From JABWBD01 sp040768665 (GTDB lineage: Bacteria > Planctomycetota > Planctomycetia > Pirellulales > Thermoguttaceae), in the NCBI GenBank assembly GCA_040768665.1, contig JAXGMN010000060.1:1-64000 (forward strand): a DNA stretch of 64,000 bases, in the 5' to 3' direction. Of the stretch, positions 37,201-45,316 are shown one piece after another. The notes beneath the pieces were generated by a model, which saw only the letters and a list, made by a program, of their open reading frames with translations, was not told where the DNA came from and made no database searches. Both the position numbers and the translations under genes were made by a program. How positions within the stretch are numbered: position 1 is the first letter of the stretch; every line of letters starts with the position of its first letter.

Positions 37201-37741
37201 GCTCGGTGAACGGGCCGAGCGCAAGTTGCAGTTCCGCCTCGCCGTCGCTCCGCTCGAGCTTCTTAAAATATTCCGAATAGACCTCGGTGGTACGCACTGC
37301 CAGGTCCTGGCCCCGCTGAAGTTCGAACCAGAGCTCGGGCAGGTGCGGCGAGAACGCCAGGCGGCGGCCGAGGTGCTCGAACACGGCGATGGGAAAACGG
37401 CCGTCGCACGTCTGCCGCCGCAGGTCCAGCCGCAGTTTGAGCTGGTGAAGCTTCAGATCGGGGCAGAACGTGTAGCGAACCAATTCGCGGTGCTTGCCGC
37501 TCTTGCCGTCGGCCGAGAGCTGCTTGGCAAGCAGCCCGACCAGCTTCGCCTTGGCCCGCACGAGGTCGCGGTCCTGGGCCGCCGGCGAGTTGAAGAAGAG
37601 CGGCCGGATGTGAAACAGCCGGGCGCGGGATTCCGGTTGCCCCGGCCCCGAGCCGCCCGCGTGCGGCAGGGCCGACGAAGCCGCCGCCGCTTCGCCTTGA
37701 ACCTTCCGCGACTCGACCAGGATCGGCAGCTCAATACGCAT
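34247..37741 (-). CDS. ClpA/B-like double AAA+ ATPase B with long C-terminal extension
   Basis: A 1164-aa protein from ATG 37741 with AAGGAG 7 bases upstream; its start overlaps the stop of ATPase A by 11 bases, implying translational coupling. Residues 1-240 are a unique beta-rich N-domain in place of ClpN. AAA module 1: ILGPPMVGKTALVHEA (about 267), Walker B VLYFDDVLGLYHAG (Asp-Asp, not Asp-Glu). Module 2: LFLGPTGVGKTESAKALARY (about 542), VLLLDEIEKAHPTVFDLLLQ, VILTSNLGTREA and an arginine-finger region NRLDRIIPF. After a ClpB-like small domain, about 385 extra residues follow. They include a coiled coil (RTLRNARAALERMEQEAAE) and, near 1042-1075, a stretch with an FADEHGRMHPLQTV core that faintly resembles the PCRF domain of release factors. 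Role unknown; probably remodelling of a protein partner. Confidence 0.8.
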   Translation of the reverse strand: MRIELPILVESRKVQGEAAAASSALPHAGGSGPGQPESRARLFHIRPLFFNSPAAQDRDLVRAKAKLVGLLAKQLSADGKSGKHRELVRYTFCPDLKLHQLKLRLDLRRQTCDGRFPIAVFEHLGRRLAFSPHLPELWFELQRGQDLAVRTTEVYSEYFKKLERSDGEAELQLALGPFTERHELWLEYVEFNVDTHQDLRSERDRFLALLGPAEQVEGAVELAKVGTCLDHLYPDGLRRFFDGEPQVAELERLIGGKDAAPVMILGPPMVGKTALVHEAVFRRVARRRSPFERKNNVWAIAPQRLVSGMMYVGQWEERLLAILKTARKREHVLYFDDVLGLYHAGITSNSNLSVADVLKPYVERGEVRIVAEMTPEAWRVLRERDRGFADLFRVLPLEEPASDRLLPLVLRLVRQFEAKHGCRFAIDVLPTVLELTRRYQAELANPGKTAVALEQLVRKHSGDITRQHVLEHFQDRTGLDPQLLNRYETLERQEVLEALRQSIIGQQAALEAMADVVMVAKSQLNDPQKPLTSMLFLGPTGVGKTESAKALARYLFGSEDRLLRFDMNEFSSPDSAARLVGTFDRPDGLLASAIRQQPFSVLLLDEIEKAHPTVFDLLLQILGDARLSDALGRTVDFSNVIVILTSNLGTREAASQVGFLGDRHQRHDAYLREVREFFRPELFNRLDRIIPFDSLNREELGRIARKTLADVFGREGFVRRQCTLELLPGAEDWVIERGYDPALGARAMKRAVEDHVVRPLSVEVAALPRDLPMIVSLARRGERLCPEAIALKEAERWPGERVAETIDASERTLRNARAALERMEQEAAEHRPDGELIPGNLRPEQELYFGFKDALTAIRRELDELRESRRRDWDDIAGPAIAPKRPSAVRLCALDYPRRHTRQVLQEMVAADDIHAYLAELTSQPADESVSADAQQLRLRRVCESLAWLEAVRPAPDWRRERVLIVVRGLRHSGRERNALARDLESCQSTLPLDESGDDPDAGIAMLACTLSLSEVTDSAAGWWELLSPGPLQDRLMKELDLTVLGFEGVCSEAILARTAGTYLFADEHGRMHPLQTVVLPVPEDSDYGETLEEHLTDFANGSSEASGLFSWLPVVALYAPGGRGYRRVADFRSGLRATGNGSVNAWAALVATLPPPAELERIG

Positions 37742-40700
37742 GGACCCAACTCCTTGCCGCTTTCATGAGCTGCTCTTCGAACCAGGGGGCGAGAAGCTCC
37801 TCGAGCTGCTTGCCTTTCCAATACTGGCTTCGTCCGGACGCCTTGTCCTCCACCCGCTGCTTCTTCTCGTCGTAGACCCGCCGGAGAGGATGTGAGTTCA
37901 TCACCGTCCGCATGTGGATCTTATCCGGAGGACGGTACTCGGCGATCGGGACCGACGCCGTGTCGACGATGGCATCTTCCATGCCCGCAGCGTCGACGAA
38001 CCGATGGCGGCCGGTCTCCAGAGCAAACCAAGGCTGGGCGAGATAGCCCGCAAACTCCAGGGCCAGGCCGTATATCTGGGCGCCCTCGCTGGAGAAAAAC
38101 TCAATGGGGTTTTCTTGGCAGATCGCTTCGAGCCGCGCCGCCCCCTTGGCCGAGCCGCGCGCAGCGTCGCCGGTTTCGGGCTCGGCCAGCGCGACGATCC
38201 GATCGGCCGCGATGCCCGTCGTAGGTCCTCGCACAATCCGCCAGCTTCGCACTCGGTAATCCCGGCTGCGGGCGATCGCCAAGTAGAGGTGGAGTAATGC
38301 GTTGATCGGTTTGGGCTTCGGCGAGTACAAAGCGACCAGGAAGCGGTCGGGCTGGGACAGTCCGCGATGGAAGAGCTCGAGATACAGGCGATCGAGTTCG
38401 TCGCGGCGGTCGGTCAACTCGCGCTCACTTCCGTCGGCGCGCGCGGTCTGCTCCTGGTAGAGCGCAACGAGGATCCGCTCTTCCAAATGCGAGGCCCCCT
38501 CGGCCGTCTGTGCGATCCTGCCCAAAAGGTCTTCCAGCGACGCGATCTTCTCCTGCACCACCGGATCGGGCGGAGCAAGCGTCCGGATTGCCTTCGACGC
38601 CCGAGCGATCAACTTCTGGCGGCGGAGTTCGGCAGAGCGGAGCCGCTCGAGCTGCGTCCGCAGATCGCATGCCGCCCGGCATTCCAGCAGTGAGACGGCC
38701 TCACGGCGAAACTTCACCGCGCGGGCCGCGAGACTGTTGTCGCTAAGTCTGGCCCGGACGTCGGCGAGCGATCCGCCGTCGTCGGCCCGCACCCGCACCT
38801 GGATCTGCCGCCCGGAAGCACCGACGGCCGCTTCCAAGGGAATCTGTCCCTGGTATTCGTTCAGTGCCGTGCCCAGCGGAGCCAGTACGTGGCGCTCAAT
38901 GGCCCGATCGATCGGGCGGGCTCCGTAGCGCGGATCGTAGGCGAGACGCACGATCTCGGCGGCCAGCGAATCGCCGAACGCAACGTTCACGTTGCGAAAG
39001 CGGATCCCCTCGCGGCGCCTGAGCCGTTCGAGCTTTTCGCGGGTGATCGCCAGCAGGGCCTCCTGGTCGAGCGGAAGAAAGAGAACGATCCGGTCGATCC
39101 GGTTGAACAACTCGGGCCGGACCGCTTCTTGGACCGCCCGCAGAAAGTGGTCGGCCGCGGGCGGTGGAGCCCCGTCGGCGCCGCCGAGGCGGATCTTTCC
39201 GCGGCCGAACGATTCGCTCCCGAGATTCGACGTCATGATGATCACCGAGTTGCGAAAATCGGCGAGCCGGCCGGATGCGTCGGTCAGTCGGCCCTCGCCG
39301 AGGACCTGCAAGAGCAGGTCGAAGAAACGGCGATGGGCCTTTTCGAACTCGTCCAACAGCACCACGCCGAACGGCTGCTCACGGACCTTCGAGGTCAATA
39401 CGCCCTCGCTGCCGTCGAGCCCGCCGATCAGCCGGTCGATCGAGAGCGGGTCGGCATACTCGCTCATGTCGATCCGGACCATCCGGCGGCGGTCGCGATA
39501 GAGAAACTCGGCCAGGCTGCGGGCCATCTCCGTCTTGCCGACCCCGGTCGGGCCAATGAACAACAGCGACGCGATCGGACGCGCGGGCTGCGCCAACGCC
39601 GCCTTGGCCGCCGCGAGGATGTCGACGACCACCTCGATCGCCGAGTCCTGCCCGATGATTCGCTGGGCGAACCAGCGGCGGACCGTCTCGACATTCAGCG
39701 GGATCTCTTCGTCCAGCAAAAACCGCGGCAGCCCCGTTTCGCGGGCGAAGGCGGCCGTCACGTCGGCGGCGGTAATCTCGGCGTTGCGTGCCGCCGCGTC
39801 GACCAGGCTCCGCAGGAACCGTAGCGGCCGGCCCGGCAGGGCCGAGTAGGTGCAGTAGCGATTGTGCAATCGGTCGAGCGTCTTGAGCGCATCGCCGACC
39901 AATTGCACCCGCCGCTGCCGGGACCAGATGGCCGCCGTTTTCCGAAGAATCATCCGATTGCTTTTCGCGCTGGGCGGCTCGACCTGGACCACGGAAAACG
40001 CCCCGACCAGCCCGGGCACATCGCGCTCGAGGATCGTCCGTTGTTCTTCCGTGCACTCGGCGATCGCCAGCAACTCCCCCCGCTCCAGGTACGGCCGCAA
40101 GAATTCGGCGACGCCTTCATCGCTGGCGGCCGATCTGCCGACCTGCAACAGTTCCATCAGGTTTCCCAGGTGCACGATCGCCTTCGTCTTGGCCGCCTCG
40201 CGGCAGATCGCTTGGCACCGCTGTTGCCACATGCCGAACCCGCACATCCCGGCCACAATCCTCGCCCCGCTGGTCGTCCAGAACGGCGTTCTGCCCAGCC
40301 CATGATCGCCTCGCCTGCGGCACAGTTCGTGAACCAGCGCCGTCTTCCCAACGCCCGACGGCCCGACGAGAAGCACGCTCCTCGCAACTCGGCCGGCAAA
40401 ACTCTCGGCAAGCGTCGCGATAAGCGCGTCCCGCTCGAAGACCTGAGGGGTGGCCATTGCGCAAAGATCGGTCGCCACCTCGGCGATCGGCGACTTCTGG
40501 GTCTTCTCCTCTTCGCCCAGTGCGATCTGCTTGGGCGTCCTCACTTCAGCCTGAAACTCCGTTCGGACGACGGTCAGCCCGACAACCCGTTGGAGCCAGT
40601 ACAGTCGGCCGAGCGAGGTCGTCTCCTTTTCCCGCCGCAGGGCCAAGAGGATCTCGCGCTCGGCCCGCTGAGCCAGCTCATCGCGATCTTCGGCAATGGC

Positions 40701-41066
40701 CGCAATGCCGAGCAGCGGAACGTAGGCCACCGTCAGATCGTCATGATCCCAGACGAGATAATGGAACACCAGTTCAACCGGTTCGGACCAGGCCGCTCGC
40801 ACAAACAAACCTTCGTCAGGCAGCCCGGGCTCGAGTCGGACCTTGGCGGTGGCGACCTCCGGCACCGCCCGTGGCTGCCGGCGATGGATTTCCACCGGGT
40901 CAACATCTCGAATGACCCTGGCCGCCAACCGCGCAAGATGCTCACCGAGGGCGTTCGGGTCATGTCCCAGCGCAGAGATTTCCGGGTAGCGCAGCGGGAT
41001 GCCGAGTTGAAGGCCGTTTTCATGGCTCAGCCAGGCAGTGTCGAGTTGGAGTTGTCGCAGCGGCAT
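37731..41066 (-). CDS. ClpA/B-like double AAA+ ATPase A with long C-terminal extension
   Basis: A 1111-aa protein from ATG 41066; GTG 41090 is an in-frame alternative and neither has a strong ribosome-binding site. An N-domain of ~225 residues unlike ClpN precedes AAA module 1: VLLVGPSGVGKTALVHELCR (about 239). Its Walker B position, IVHLGNLMELLQ, lacks both acidic residues. Module 2 is canonical: LLFIGPTGVGKTEMARSLAE (about 509), RIDMSEYADPLSIDRLIGG, VVLLDEFEKAHRRFFDLLLQ and VIIMTSNLGS. A C-terminal extension of about 380 residues has a helical part followed, near 992-1025, by a stretch ending FALETGRHRFVDA, similar in spirit to the E-G-HRF pattern of release-factor PCRF domains (weak). It is first in the ATPase run, coupled to B. 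Confidence 0.8.
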   Translation of the reverse strand: MPLRQLQLDTAWLSHENGLQLGIPLRYPEISALGHDPNALGEHLARLAARVIRDVDPVEIHRRQPRAVPEVATAKVRLEPGLPDEGLFVRAAWSEPVELVFHYLVWDHDDLTVAYVPLLGIAAIAEDRDELAQRAEREILLALRREKETTSLGRLYWLQRVVGLTVVRTEFQAEVRTPKQIALGEEEKTQKSPIAEVATDLCAMATPQVFERDALIATLAESFAGRVARSVLLVGPSGVGKTALVHELCRRRGDHGLGRTPFWTTSGARIVAGMCGFGMWQQRCQAICREAAKTKAIVHLGNLMELLQVGRSAASDEGVAEFLRPYLERGELLAIAECTEEQRTILERDVPGLVGAFSVVQVEPPSAKSNRMILRKTAAIWSRQRRVQLVGDALKTLDRLHNRYCTYSALPGRPLRFLRSLVDAAARNAEITAADVTAAFARETGLPRFLLDEEIPLNVETVRRWFAQRIIGQDSAIEVVVDILAAAKAALAQPARPIASLLFIGPTGVGKTEMARSLAEFLYRDRRRMVRIDMSEYADPLSIDRLIGGLDGSEGVLTSKVREQPFGVVLLDEFEKAHRRFFDLLLQVLGEGRLTDASGRLADFRNSVIIMTSNLGSESFGRGKIRLGGADGAPPPAADHFLRAVQEAVRPELFNRIDRIVLFLPLDQEALLAITREKLERLRRREGIRFRNVNVAFGDSLAAEIVRLAYDPRYGARPIDRAIERHVLAPLGTALNEYQGQIPLEAAVGASGRQIQVRVRADDGGSLADVRARLSDNSLAARAVKFRREAVSLLECRAACDLRTQLERLRSAELRRQKLIARASKAIRTLAPPDPVVQEKIASLEDLLGRIAQTAEGASHLEERILVALYQEQTARADGSERELTDRRDELDRLYLELFHRGLSQPDRFLVALYSPKPKPINALLHLYLAIARSRDYRVRSWRIVRGPTTGIAADRIVALAEPETGDAARGSAKGAARLEAICQENPIEFFSSEGAQIYGLALEFAGYLAQPWFALETGRHRFVDAAGMEDAIVDTASVPIAEYRPPDKIHMRTVMNSHPLRRVYDEKKQRVEDKASGRSQYWKGKQLEELLAPWFEEQLMKAARSWVHAY

Positions 41067-41105
41067 TGCGCGGGCATTCGAGCGGTGCACAGGTCGGGAG
41101 ACTTG

Positions 41106-41145
41106 GAGCCTGTCCCCTTCTCCTCGCGAGGTTTGGGACAGGCTC
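41106..41145. repeat. Hairpin with GAGCCTGTCCC arms
   Basis: GAGCCTGTCCC (41106-41116) and GGGACAGGCTC (41135-41145) form a perfect 11-bp stem, directly before the photolyase stop at 41145 (same strand). It may help end that transcript and also carries the GGGACAGG word of the dispersed element family. Confidence 0.6.
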
Positions 41146-42632
41146 TAAGCATAGCGCTTGAGGTAGTTAGCGACGCGGAGCTTTCGTGCCGTGTTTTCGG
41201 AGCTCATATAACGGATCTTCCCGAAGATCTTGCGCTCCGGGCCCCACGGCCGATCGTAACGGCCGAGGACCCAGAAGATCCCGGAGTAGGAATTCGGGTC
41301 CTCGCCGTCCAAGGCGTACTTGTTGTTCAGCTCGATCATCGTTTCCAAGGCTTCGCCGGGGTTCTCTGTCCACTCGAGGATTTTCTTGCCCCAAAGCATT
41401 CGCAGGTAGTTGTGGATGCGGCCTTCGCGGACGAGTTGCCTCTGGGCGGCGTTCCAGAGCGGGTCATGCGTGCGGGCATTTTTCAATTCCTCGAGAGAGT
41501 AGACGAAAGCGCGGCGATCGCGAGCATGGTGCGCGAGGGTGTCTTTCGCCCAATCGGGAAGCGATTCGTATTGGTCGTAGTCCGGCCGACGCGATGCGAA
41601 GTTGAACCCGATCTCGCGCCAGGTCACCAGTTCGTCCAGGAATGCCTCCGCCGCGGCGCTCATGCCCCACCAGCCTTCACGGCTACCCGTCGGCTTTTCG
41701 GCAAGCTCGGCGGGAGACCAGGCTTCGCGTCTCGCCAGTTCGCGAAAAACCTCGTGCACGGAGAGATGGCCGAAATGGAGATAGGGCGATAAGCCGCTGG
41801 CGGCATCGGCGTCCGGGTCGTTCCGTCGCTCGGAATAATCGGAGAGCCTGTTTGCCAGAAAGTTGCGAAGACGTTTCGCCGCGGCAGCATGGCCCCCGCG
41901 CTCGCCGACCGAATCGAACTGCTGGTCGATTGGAAGCGCCGCCAATTCGTCGTCTTCTCCCCCAAGCATCGCATCCGACGCCGGGGGCCAGCGCCGGGTG
42001 AGCGTTGCCGGCAGAGACTTCAGTTTCTGCAGCTTTCCGCTCGAGATCGGATGCTTGCGAGGGAAATCGAGCAGATGCTCGGGCAGCGCTCGCTGGAGAA
42101 ATCGCCGGAAGGAGTGCGCCGCGGTGAATGTCTTGTCGGTTGCTCGCAAGGGGAGGAGGCCGTTGGAATCGACCAGCTCGAGCGGGATGGAAAGATCCCG
42201 GGCGACGGCTGCCGTCTGCTCGGTCCATCGGCGAAGCGGGTATTCGTCGGTCACCGCAATGCAGCTTGTCTCAACCAGTGAAACGAGGAACTTTCGAATG
42301 TCTCCCGGTTGCGACTCGACGAAAGGATAGTATAGCGCGCCGAGGCGGCGAAAAGCGTCGGCCTGTTGTGCCATGCCGTCCAGCACGAAGCGGTGCCGGC
42401 GGCGACTGTCCCAGCGGTGTCCGCAGGGGAGATCCTCGACAATGACGAGGGGCTTGTCGAGTTCGACGGCCCAGTCCACCGCGCGCTGGAGACTGAAGTT
42501 GTACGTCGCTCGCCGACAGGCCTGCATCCAATAGAGAACGAACCGGCCGCGAGCGTTCACCGGCCGGTCGACCGGCCGGTGGACGCGGACCGCGGGGACG
42601 TGGCTCGAAGAGAGTCGAACGGTTGGGTTCAT
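41145..42632 (-). CDS. phr: Class II deoxyribodipyrimidine photolyase
   Basis: A 495-aa protein. The start is taken at ATG 42632 (MNPTVRLSSSHVPAVRVHR); the frame is open to 42725, but that extension crosses a dispersed-repeat half-site and is rejected. The N-terminal photolyase domain has FVLYWMQACRRATYNFSLQR and RHRFVLDGM. The FAD-binding C-terminal domain has LSPYLHFGHLSVHEVFRELA, FLDELVTWREIGFNF, LRMLWGKKILEWTENPGEAL and the class II ending YALDGEDPNSYSGIFWVLGR followed by YDRPWGPERKIFGKIRYMSS. It repairs cyclobutane pyrimidine dimers using blue or near-UV light and reduced FAD. No signal peptide. Upstream genes are divergent, so it is probably monocistronic. Confidence 0.88.
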   Translation of the reverse strand: MNPTVRLSSSHVPAVRVHRPVDRPVNARGRFVLYWMQACRRATYNFSLQRAVDWAVELDKPLVIVEDLPCGHRWDSRRRHRFVLDGMAQQADAFRRLGALYYPFVESQPGDIRKFLVSLVETSCIAVTDEYPLRRWTEQTAAVARDLSIPLELVDSNGLLPLRATDKTFTAAHSFRRFLQRALPEHLLDFPRKHPISSGKLQKLKSLPATLTRRWPPASDAMLGGEDDELAALPIDQQFDSVGERGGHAAAAKRLRNFLANRLSDYSERRNDPDADAASGLSPYLHFGHLSVHEVFRELARREAWSPAELAEKPTGSREGWWGMSAAAEAFLDELVTWREIGFNFASRRPDYDQYESLPDWAKDTLAHHARDRRAFVYSLEELKNARTHDPLWNAAQRQLVREGRIHNYLRMLWGKKILEWTENPGEALETMIELNNKYALDGEDPNSYSGIFWVLGRYDRPWGPERKIFGKIRYMSSENTARKLRVANYLKRYA

Positions 42633-43013
42633 GGCAGCGCTGATGAAAAGAGCGGACGCAACTAATCGTAAGTAAATGGGAGCGAAGATACAACGTCTTG
42701 CGGAGCCAGTCCCCTTTTTCATCACCCGCCCGCCGCAGCATCAAGCAGCCCGGCTGCTACCACAACGGCTTGGCGCCGCGAGAATCGGATAGCCGGCAGG
42801 CGCGTAAGGATTACGATGGTTGGTCGGGAGAAACGGTTCGGGATCTGACAACAGAATAACCGTCCGGGGGGGCAATTGTGGGTTAGAGTTGTGAGAGGGG
42901 CCGGCAGGTTTGGCTGGGACTGGGACCCCGGCGAACGGAGGCTCCGCGGCCCTGCTGCCGGCTTCCCTTCGGGACGACGTGTTTCATTTCCACTCGCATC
43001 GATGAGAGCGCGG
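42633..43013. other. Intergenic, divergent promoter region
   Basis: About 380 bases between the photolyase and the FliL-like gene. It carries a half copy of the dispersed element (GGAGCCAGTCCCCTTTTTC near 42700-42718) and GCAGCCCGGCTGCT (42743-42756), the arm of the hairpin seen complete at 45317. No gene was found; the start of the next gene is not firmly placed, so its 5' end may extend into this stretch. Confidence 0.45.
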
Positions 43014-43664
43014 ATGGTGCCGGATCGCAGCATTGACGCAAAGCGCGAATCGAACGATTCCCGGGCAACGGGCGTACCAGCGTGGGTCAGGCGGCTGGAG
43101 CCGATCGTATGGGGCGCGTCGGTGATCCTGCCGGTGGCGCTGCTGACCGTCCTGGGAGTTTGTGCCGGTCGGCAGTACTGGCAGCAGTGGCATCGGCGGC
43201 CGGAGTCGTTTGCCCAGGGCTTGGGAAACGAGCCAACACGGCTGGGCCACCGGCCGGAGACGCCCGCAGATATGCGGTATGAAGCAGACGGGTGTGCTCA
43301 TTTGGGCGACTACAGCGTGAAACTGTACGATCCGGCCAACGGCACGACGCTTCGCGCCGACTTCACTTTGAGCGGCGAGACGGACTGCGCCGACCGGGCG
43401 TCGTTCGACGGCTGGATCGCCAGACACGGCCGCTTTCTGCGCGAACAGGTGATGGTCACGGTCCGCAATAGCAACCTGAAGGAACTCTCCGGATCGAAAC
43501 AGGAGGCCCTGGAACGGAAGCTGGTCGCGCGCGTAAACCGTTCGCTGGGCAAGCCATTTCTGAAGTCGGTAAGATTCAAGAGCTACGTGCTTTATGAATC
43601 GGTGCGGAATTCGGATTATGTGCTTTGGGAGGGAGCCGACGGCCGTGAGGCTATTCGCCAATGA
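43014..43664 (+). CDS. Single-pass membrane protein, FliL-like
   Basis: About 216 aa if it starts at ATG 43014 (GAGAG upstream); ATG 43002 or TTG 42876 are in-frame alternatives. A cytoplasmic basic stretch is followed by one membrane helix (IVWGASVILPVALLTVLGV) and an extracytoplasmic domain. That domain begins HLGDYSVKLYDP, with LRADFTLSGETDC, and continues with FLREQVMVTVRNSNLKELSG, KQEALERKLVARVNRSLGKP and FLKSVRFKSYVLYESV. The order of an exported beta strand, a long amphipathic helix and a final beta strand resembles FliL-type proteins, but no flagellar genes are nearby, so function is open. Its 3' end overlaps the convergent YjbQ gene by 14 bases. Confidence 0.6.
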   Translation: MVPDRSIDAKRESNDSRATGVPAWVRRLEPIVWGASVILPVALLTVLGVCAGRQYWQQWHRRPESFAQGLGNEPTRLGHRPETPADMRYEADGCAHLGDYSVKLYDPANGTTLRADFTLSGETDCADRASFDGWIARHGRFLREQVMVTVRNSNLKELSGSKQEALERKLVARVNRSLGKPFLKSVRFKSYVLYESVRNSDYVLWEGADGREAIRQ

Positions 43665-44073
43665 TTTTTACCAAGACCCGCTTGGGTCGCCGGCCATCGA
43701 ATTCGCCGTAAAAGATCTGCTCCCACGGACCGAAATCGAGTTTTCCGCGGGTGATGGCGACAACGACCTCGCGCCCCATGATCTGGCGTTTGTGATGGGC
43801 GTCGCCGTTGTCTTCGCCGGTGCGGTTGTGGCGGTAGGTCTGCGGGGAGGCGTCGAAGGGGGCGAGCTTTTCGAGCCAGTCCTTGTAGTCCTGATGCAGC
43901 CCCGGCTCGTCATCGTTGATGAAGACGGAGGCGGTAATGTGCATCGCATTGACCAGGCAAAGCCCCTCCTGAACGCCGCTCCTGGCCACCGCGTCCTCTA
44001 CCTGCGAAGTGATGTTGATGAAGTCCATCCGCTTGGGCACAGTGAAGGTGAGATGTTCGGTCAGGGATTTCAT
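43651..44073 (-). CDS. YjbQ/UPF0047 family protein (secondary thiamine-phosphate synthase-like)
   Basis: A 140-aa protein from ATG 44073 with GGGAGAAG upstream; a longer in-frame start at 44118 is not needed. The family pattern is complete: FINITSQVEDAVARSGVQEG, LCLVNAMHITASVFINDDEP, YRHNRTGEDNGDAHHKRQIM and the terminal GPWEQIFYGEFDGRR. The conserved His residues in MHITAS, YRHN and DAHHK, with the nearby acidic residues, are those proposed to bind a ligand or metal. Family members show weak thiamin-phosphate synthase activity, and the physiological role is unsettled. Cytoplasmic. It is convergent with the FliL-like gene and followed upstream by a tandem repeat. Confidence 0.9.
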   Translation of the reverse strand: MKSLTEHLTFTVPKRMDFINITSQVEDAVARSGVQEGLCLVNAMHITASVFINDDEPGLHQDYKDWLEKLAPFDASPQTYRHNRTGEDNGDAHHKRQIMGREVVVAITRGKLDFGPWEQIFYGEFDGRRPKRVLVKIIGE

Positions 44074-44399
44074 GCTTCTTCTCCCGATGAAGTCCGCTTG
44101 GAGCCTGCGGCTAAACAATTGTGGCGTGGGTGCGCGGTTTTCACGAACGAATCATTCAGACAGTGAACGCCACCACCGGCCCCGCGGCGGGTGGGGCGAT
44201 GTTTGGCAACTACGATTCACGAACGAATTATTCAAACTGTGAACGCCACCACCGGCCCCGTGCCGGTGGGGCGATGTTTGGCAACTACGAACCGCCCCCC
44301 ACCAACCGACGTTTTGCACTTTGAGAAATTATAGACTTGGTCGACGGGAAACGCGAGCGGGCCTTGTCCGACGGCGGCCCAGAGTTTCTACTTTTCTGA
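44074..44399. other. Intergenic with 76-bp tandem repeat
   Basis: A 326-base gap between divergent genes (YjbQ minus, methyltransferase plus). Most of it is a two-copy tandem repeat at 44141-44292. The remaining ~105 bases before the methyltransferase start show no strong ribosome-binding site or promoter. Confidence 0.5.
44141..44292. repeat. Two-copy 76-bp tandem repeat
   Basis: Units at 44141-44216 and 44217-44292 begin TCACGAACGAATCATTCA and TCACGAACGAATTATTCA. Both contain GTGAACGCCACCACCGGCCC, then a variable CGCGGCGGGTGG or CGTGCCGGTGGG, then GGCGATGTTTGGCAACTACG. Differences are concentrated in the middle. Each unit has a GC-rich inverted core (CACCACCGGCCCC against GGTGGGG). Function unknown. 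Confidence 0.8.
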
Positions 44400-45230
44400 A
44401 TGTTCTCCCCCGACGATTACAAATTGCTCGACTTCGGCGATGAACGTCGCCTCGAACGTTTTGGGCCAATGGTGCTGGACCGGCCGTCGCCCGTGGCCAG
44501 GGAGTTTGCCAAGGCCGATCCCGCGGCGTGGCAGCGGGCAGACGCGCGTTTTGATGCAGACTGGCAGTGCCGGCGCGAACTGCCCGTGCGGTGGACGATC
44601 GCCCACGGTCCTTTCGTGCTCGAACTCAAGCGGACGGAATTCGGACACTTGGGTGTTTTTCCCGAGCAGTCGGTAAATTGGGACTGGCTTGGGGAGCGGA
44701 TCGCGCGGGCCGCCGGCCGGCTGAAGGTCTTGAATCTGTTTGCCTACACCGGCGGCAGTACCCTGGCAGCGGCCGCGGCGGGGGCGGAGGTCGTGCACGT
44801 CGACGCGGCCCGCAACGTCGTGGCATGGGCTCGTCGCAATGCGGAACTCTCCGGCCTGACCGACGCACCGATCCGCTGGATCGCCGACGACGCAATGAAG
44901 TTTGCTCGACGGGAAGTGAAGCGAGGCAACCGCTACGACGCAGTGATCCTGGACCCGCCCAGCTACGGGCATGGTGCGCGCGGCGAGGTCTGGAGGCTTT
45001 CCAAACACCTGCCCAAGCTGCTGGCCCTGTGCAGCGAGTTGACCTCCGGACGGAGGCGATTCGCCCTATTGACCTGCCACACTCCGGGCTTTGGCCCCGA
45101 GCGGCTGGCGAGAATGCTTCAAGAGGCGCTAGACGGCATGGGAACGATCCATGCAAGCCGACTGACTTTGCGGGCAGCCACCGGGCGCGAACTGCCCTGC
45201 GGGGGCGTAGCGGTCTGGGAATCCGATTAA
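44400..45230 (+). CDS. Class I SAM-dependent methyltransferase, RlmI-like
   Basis: A 276-aa protein from ATG 44400 (no strong ribosome-binding site). Residues about 25-105 are an N-terminal strand-rich region (FGHLGVFPEQSVNWDWLGER). The Rossmann methyltransferase domain then shows VLNLFAYTGGSTLAAAAAGA (motif I), VVHVDAARNVVAWARRNAEL (motif II, the acidic residue binding the SAM ribose) and YDAVILDPPSYG (motif IV, as in rRNA m5C/m2G enzymes of the RlmI/RlmL group). Ends RFALLTCHTPGFGP and the GGVAVWESD tail. It lacks the PUA domain of RlmI, so the target (rRNA or other) is uncertain. Cytoplasmic, apparently monocistronic. Confidence 0.8.
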   Translation: MFSPDDYKLLDFGDERRLERFGPMVLDRPSPVAREFAKADPAAWQRADARFDADWQCRRELPVRWTIAHGPFVLELKRTEFGHLGVFPEQSVNWDWLGERIARAAGRLKVLNLFAYTGGSTLAAAAAGAEVVHVDAARNVVAWARRNAELSGLTDAPIRWIADDAMKFARREVKRGNRYDAVILDPPSYGHGARGEVWRLSKHLPKLLALCSELTSGRRRFALLTCHTPGFGPERLARMLQEALDGMGTIHASRLTLRAATGRELPCGGVAVWESD

Positions 45231-45316
45231 GAGGGAAGGGAAGCGCGAGACCGTCGCCTGCGGCCCCCCCGCTCGCTTAGGCGTGTGGCAGATGATCGCA
45301 TCCTCTCACGATTGCC

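Noticed and set aside
35741..37768. A 675-codon plus-strand frame
   Set aside because: Antisense to ATPase B, which has clear AAA+ motifs; low-complexity His/Arg/Leu composition is typical of a shadow.
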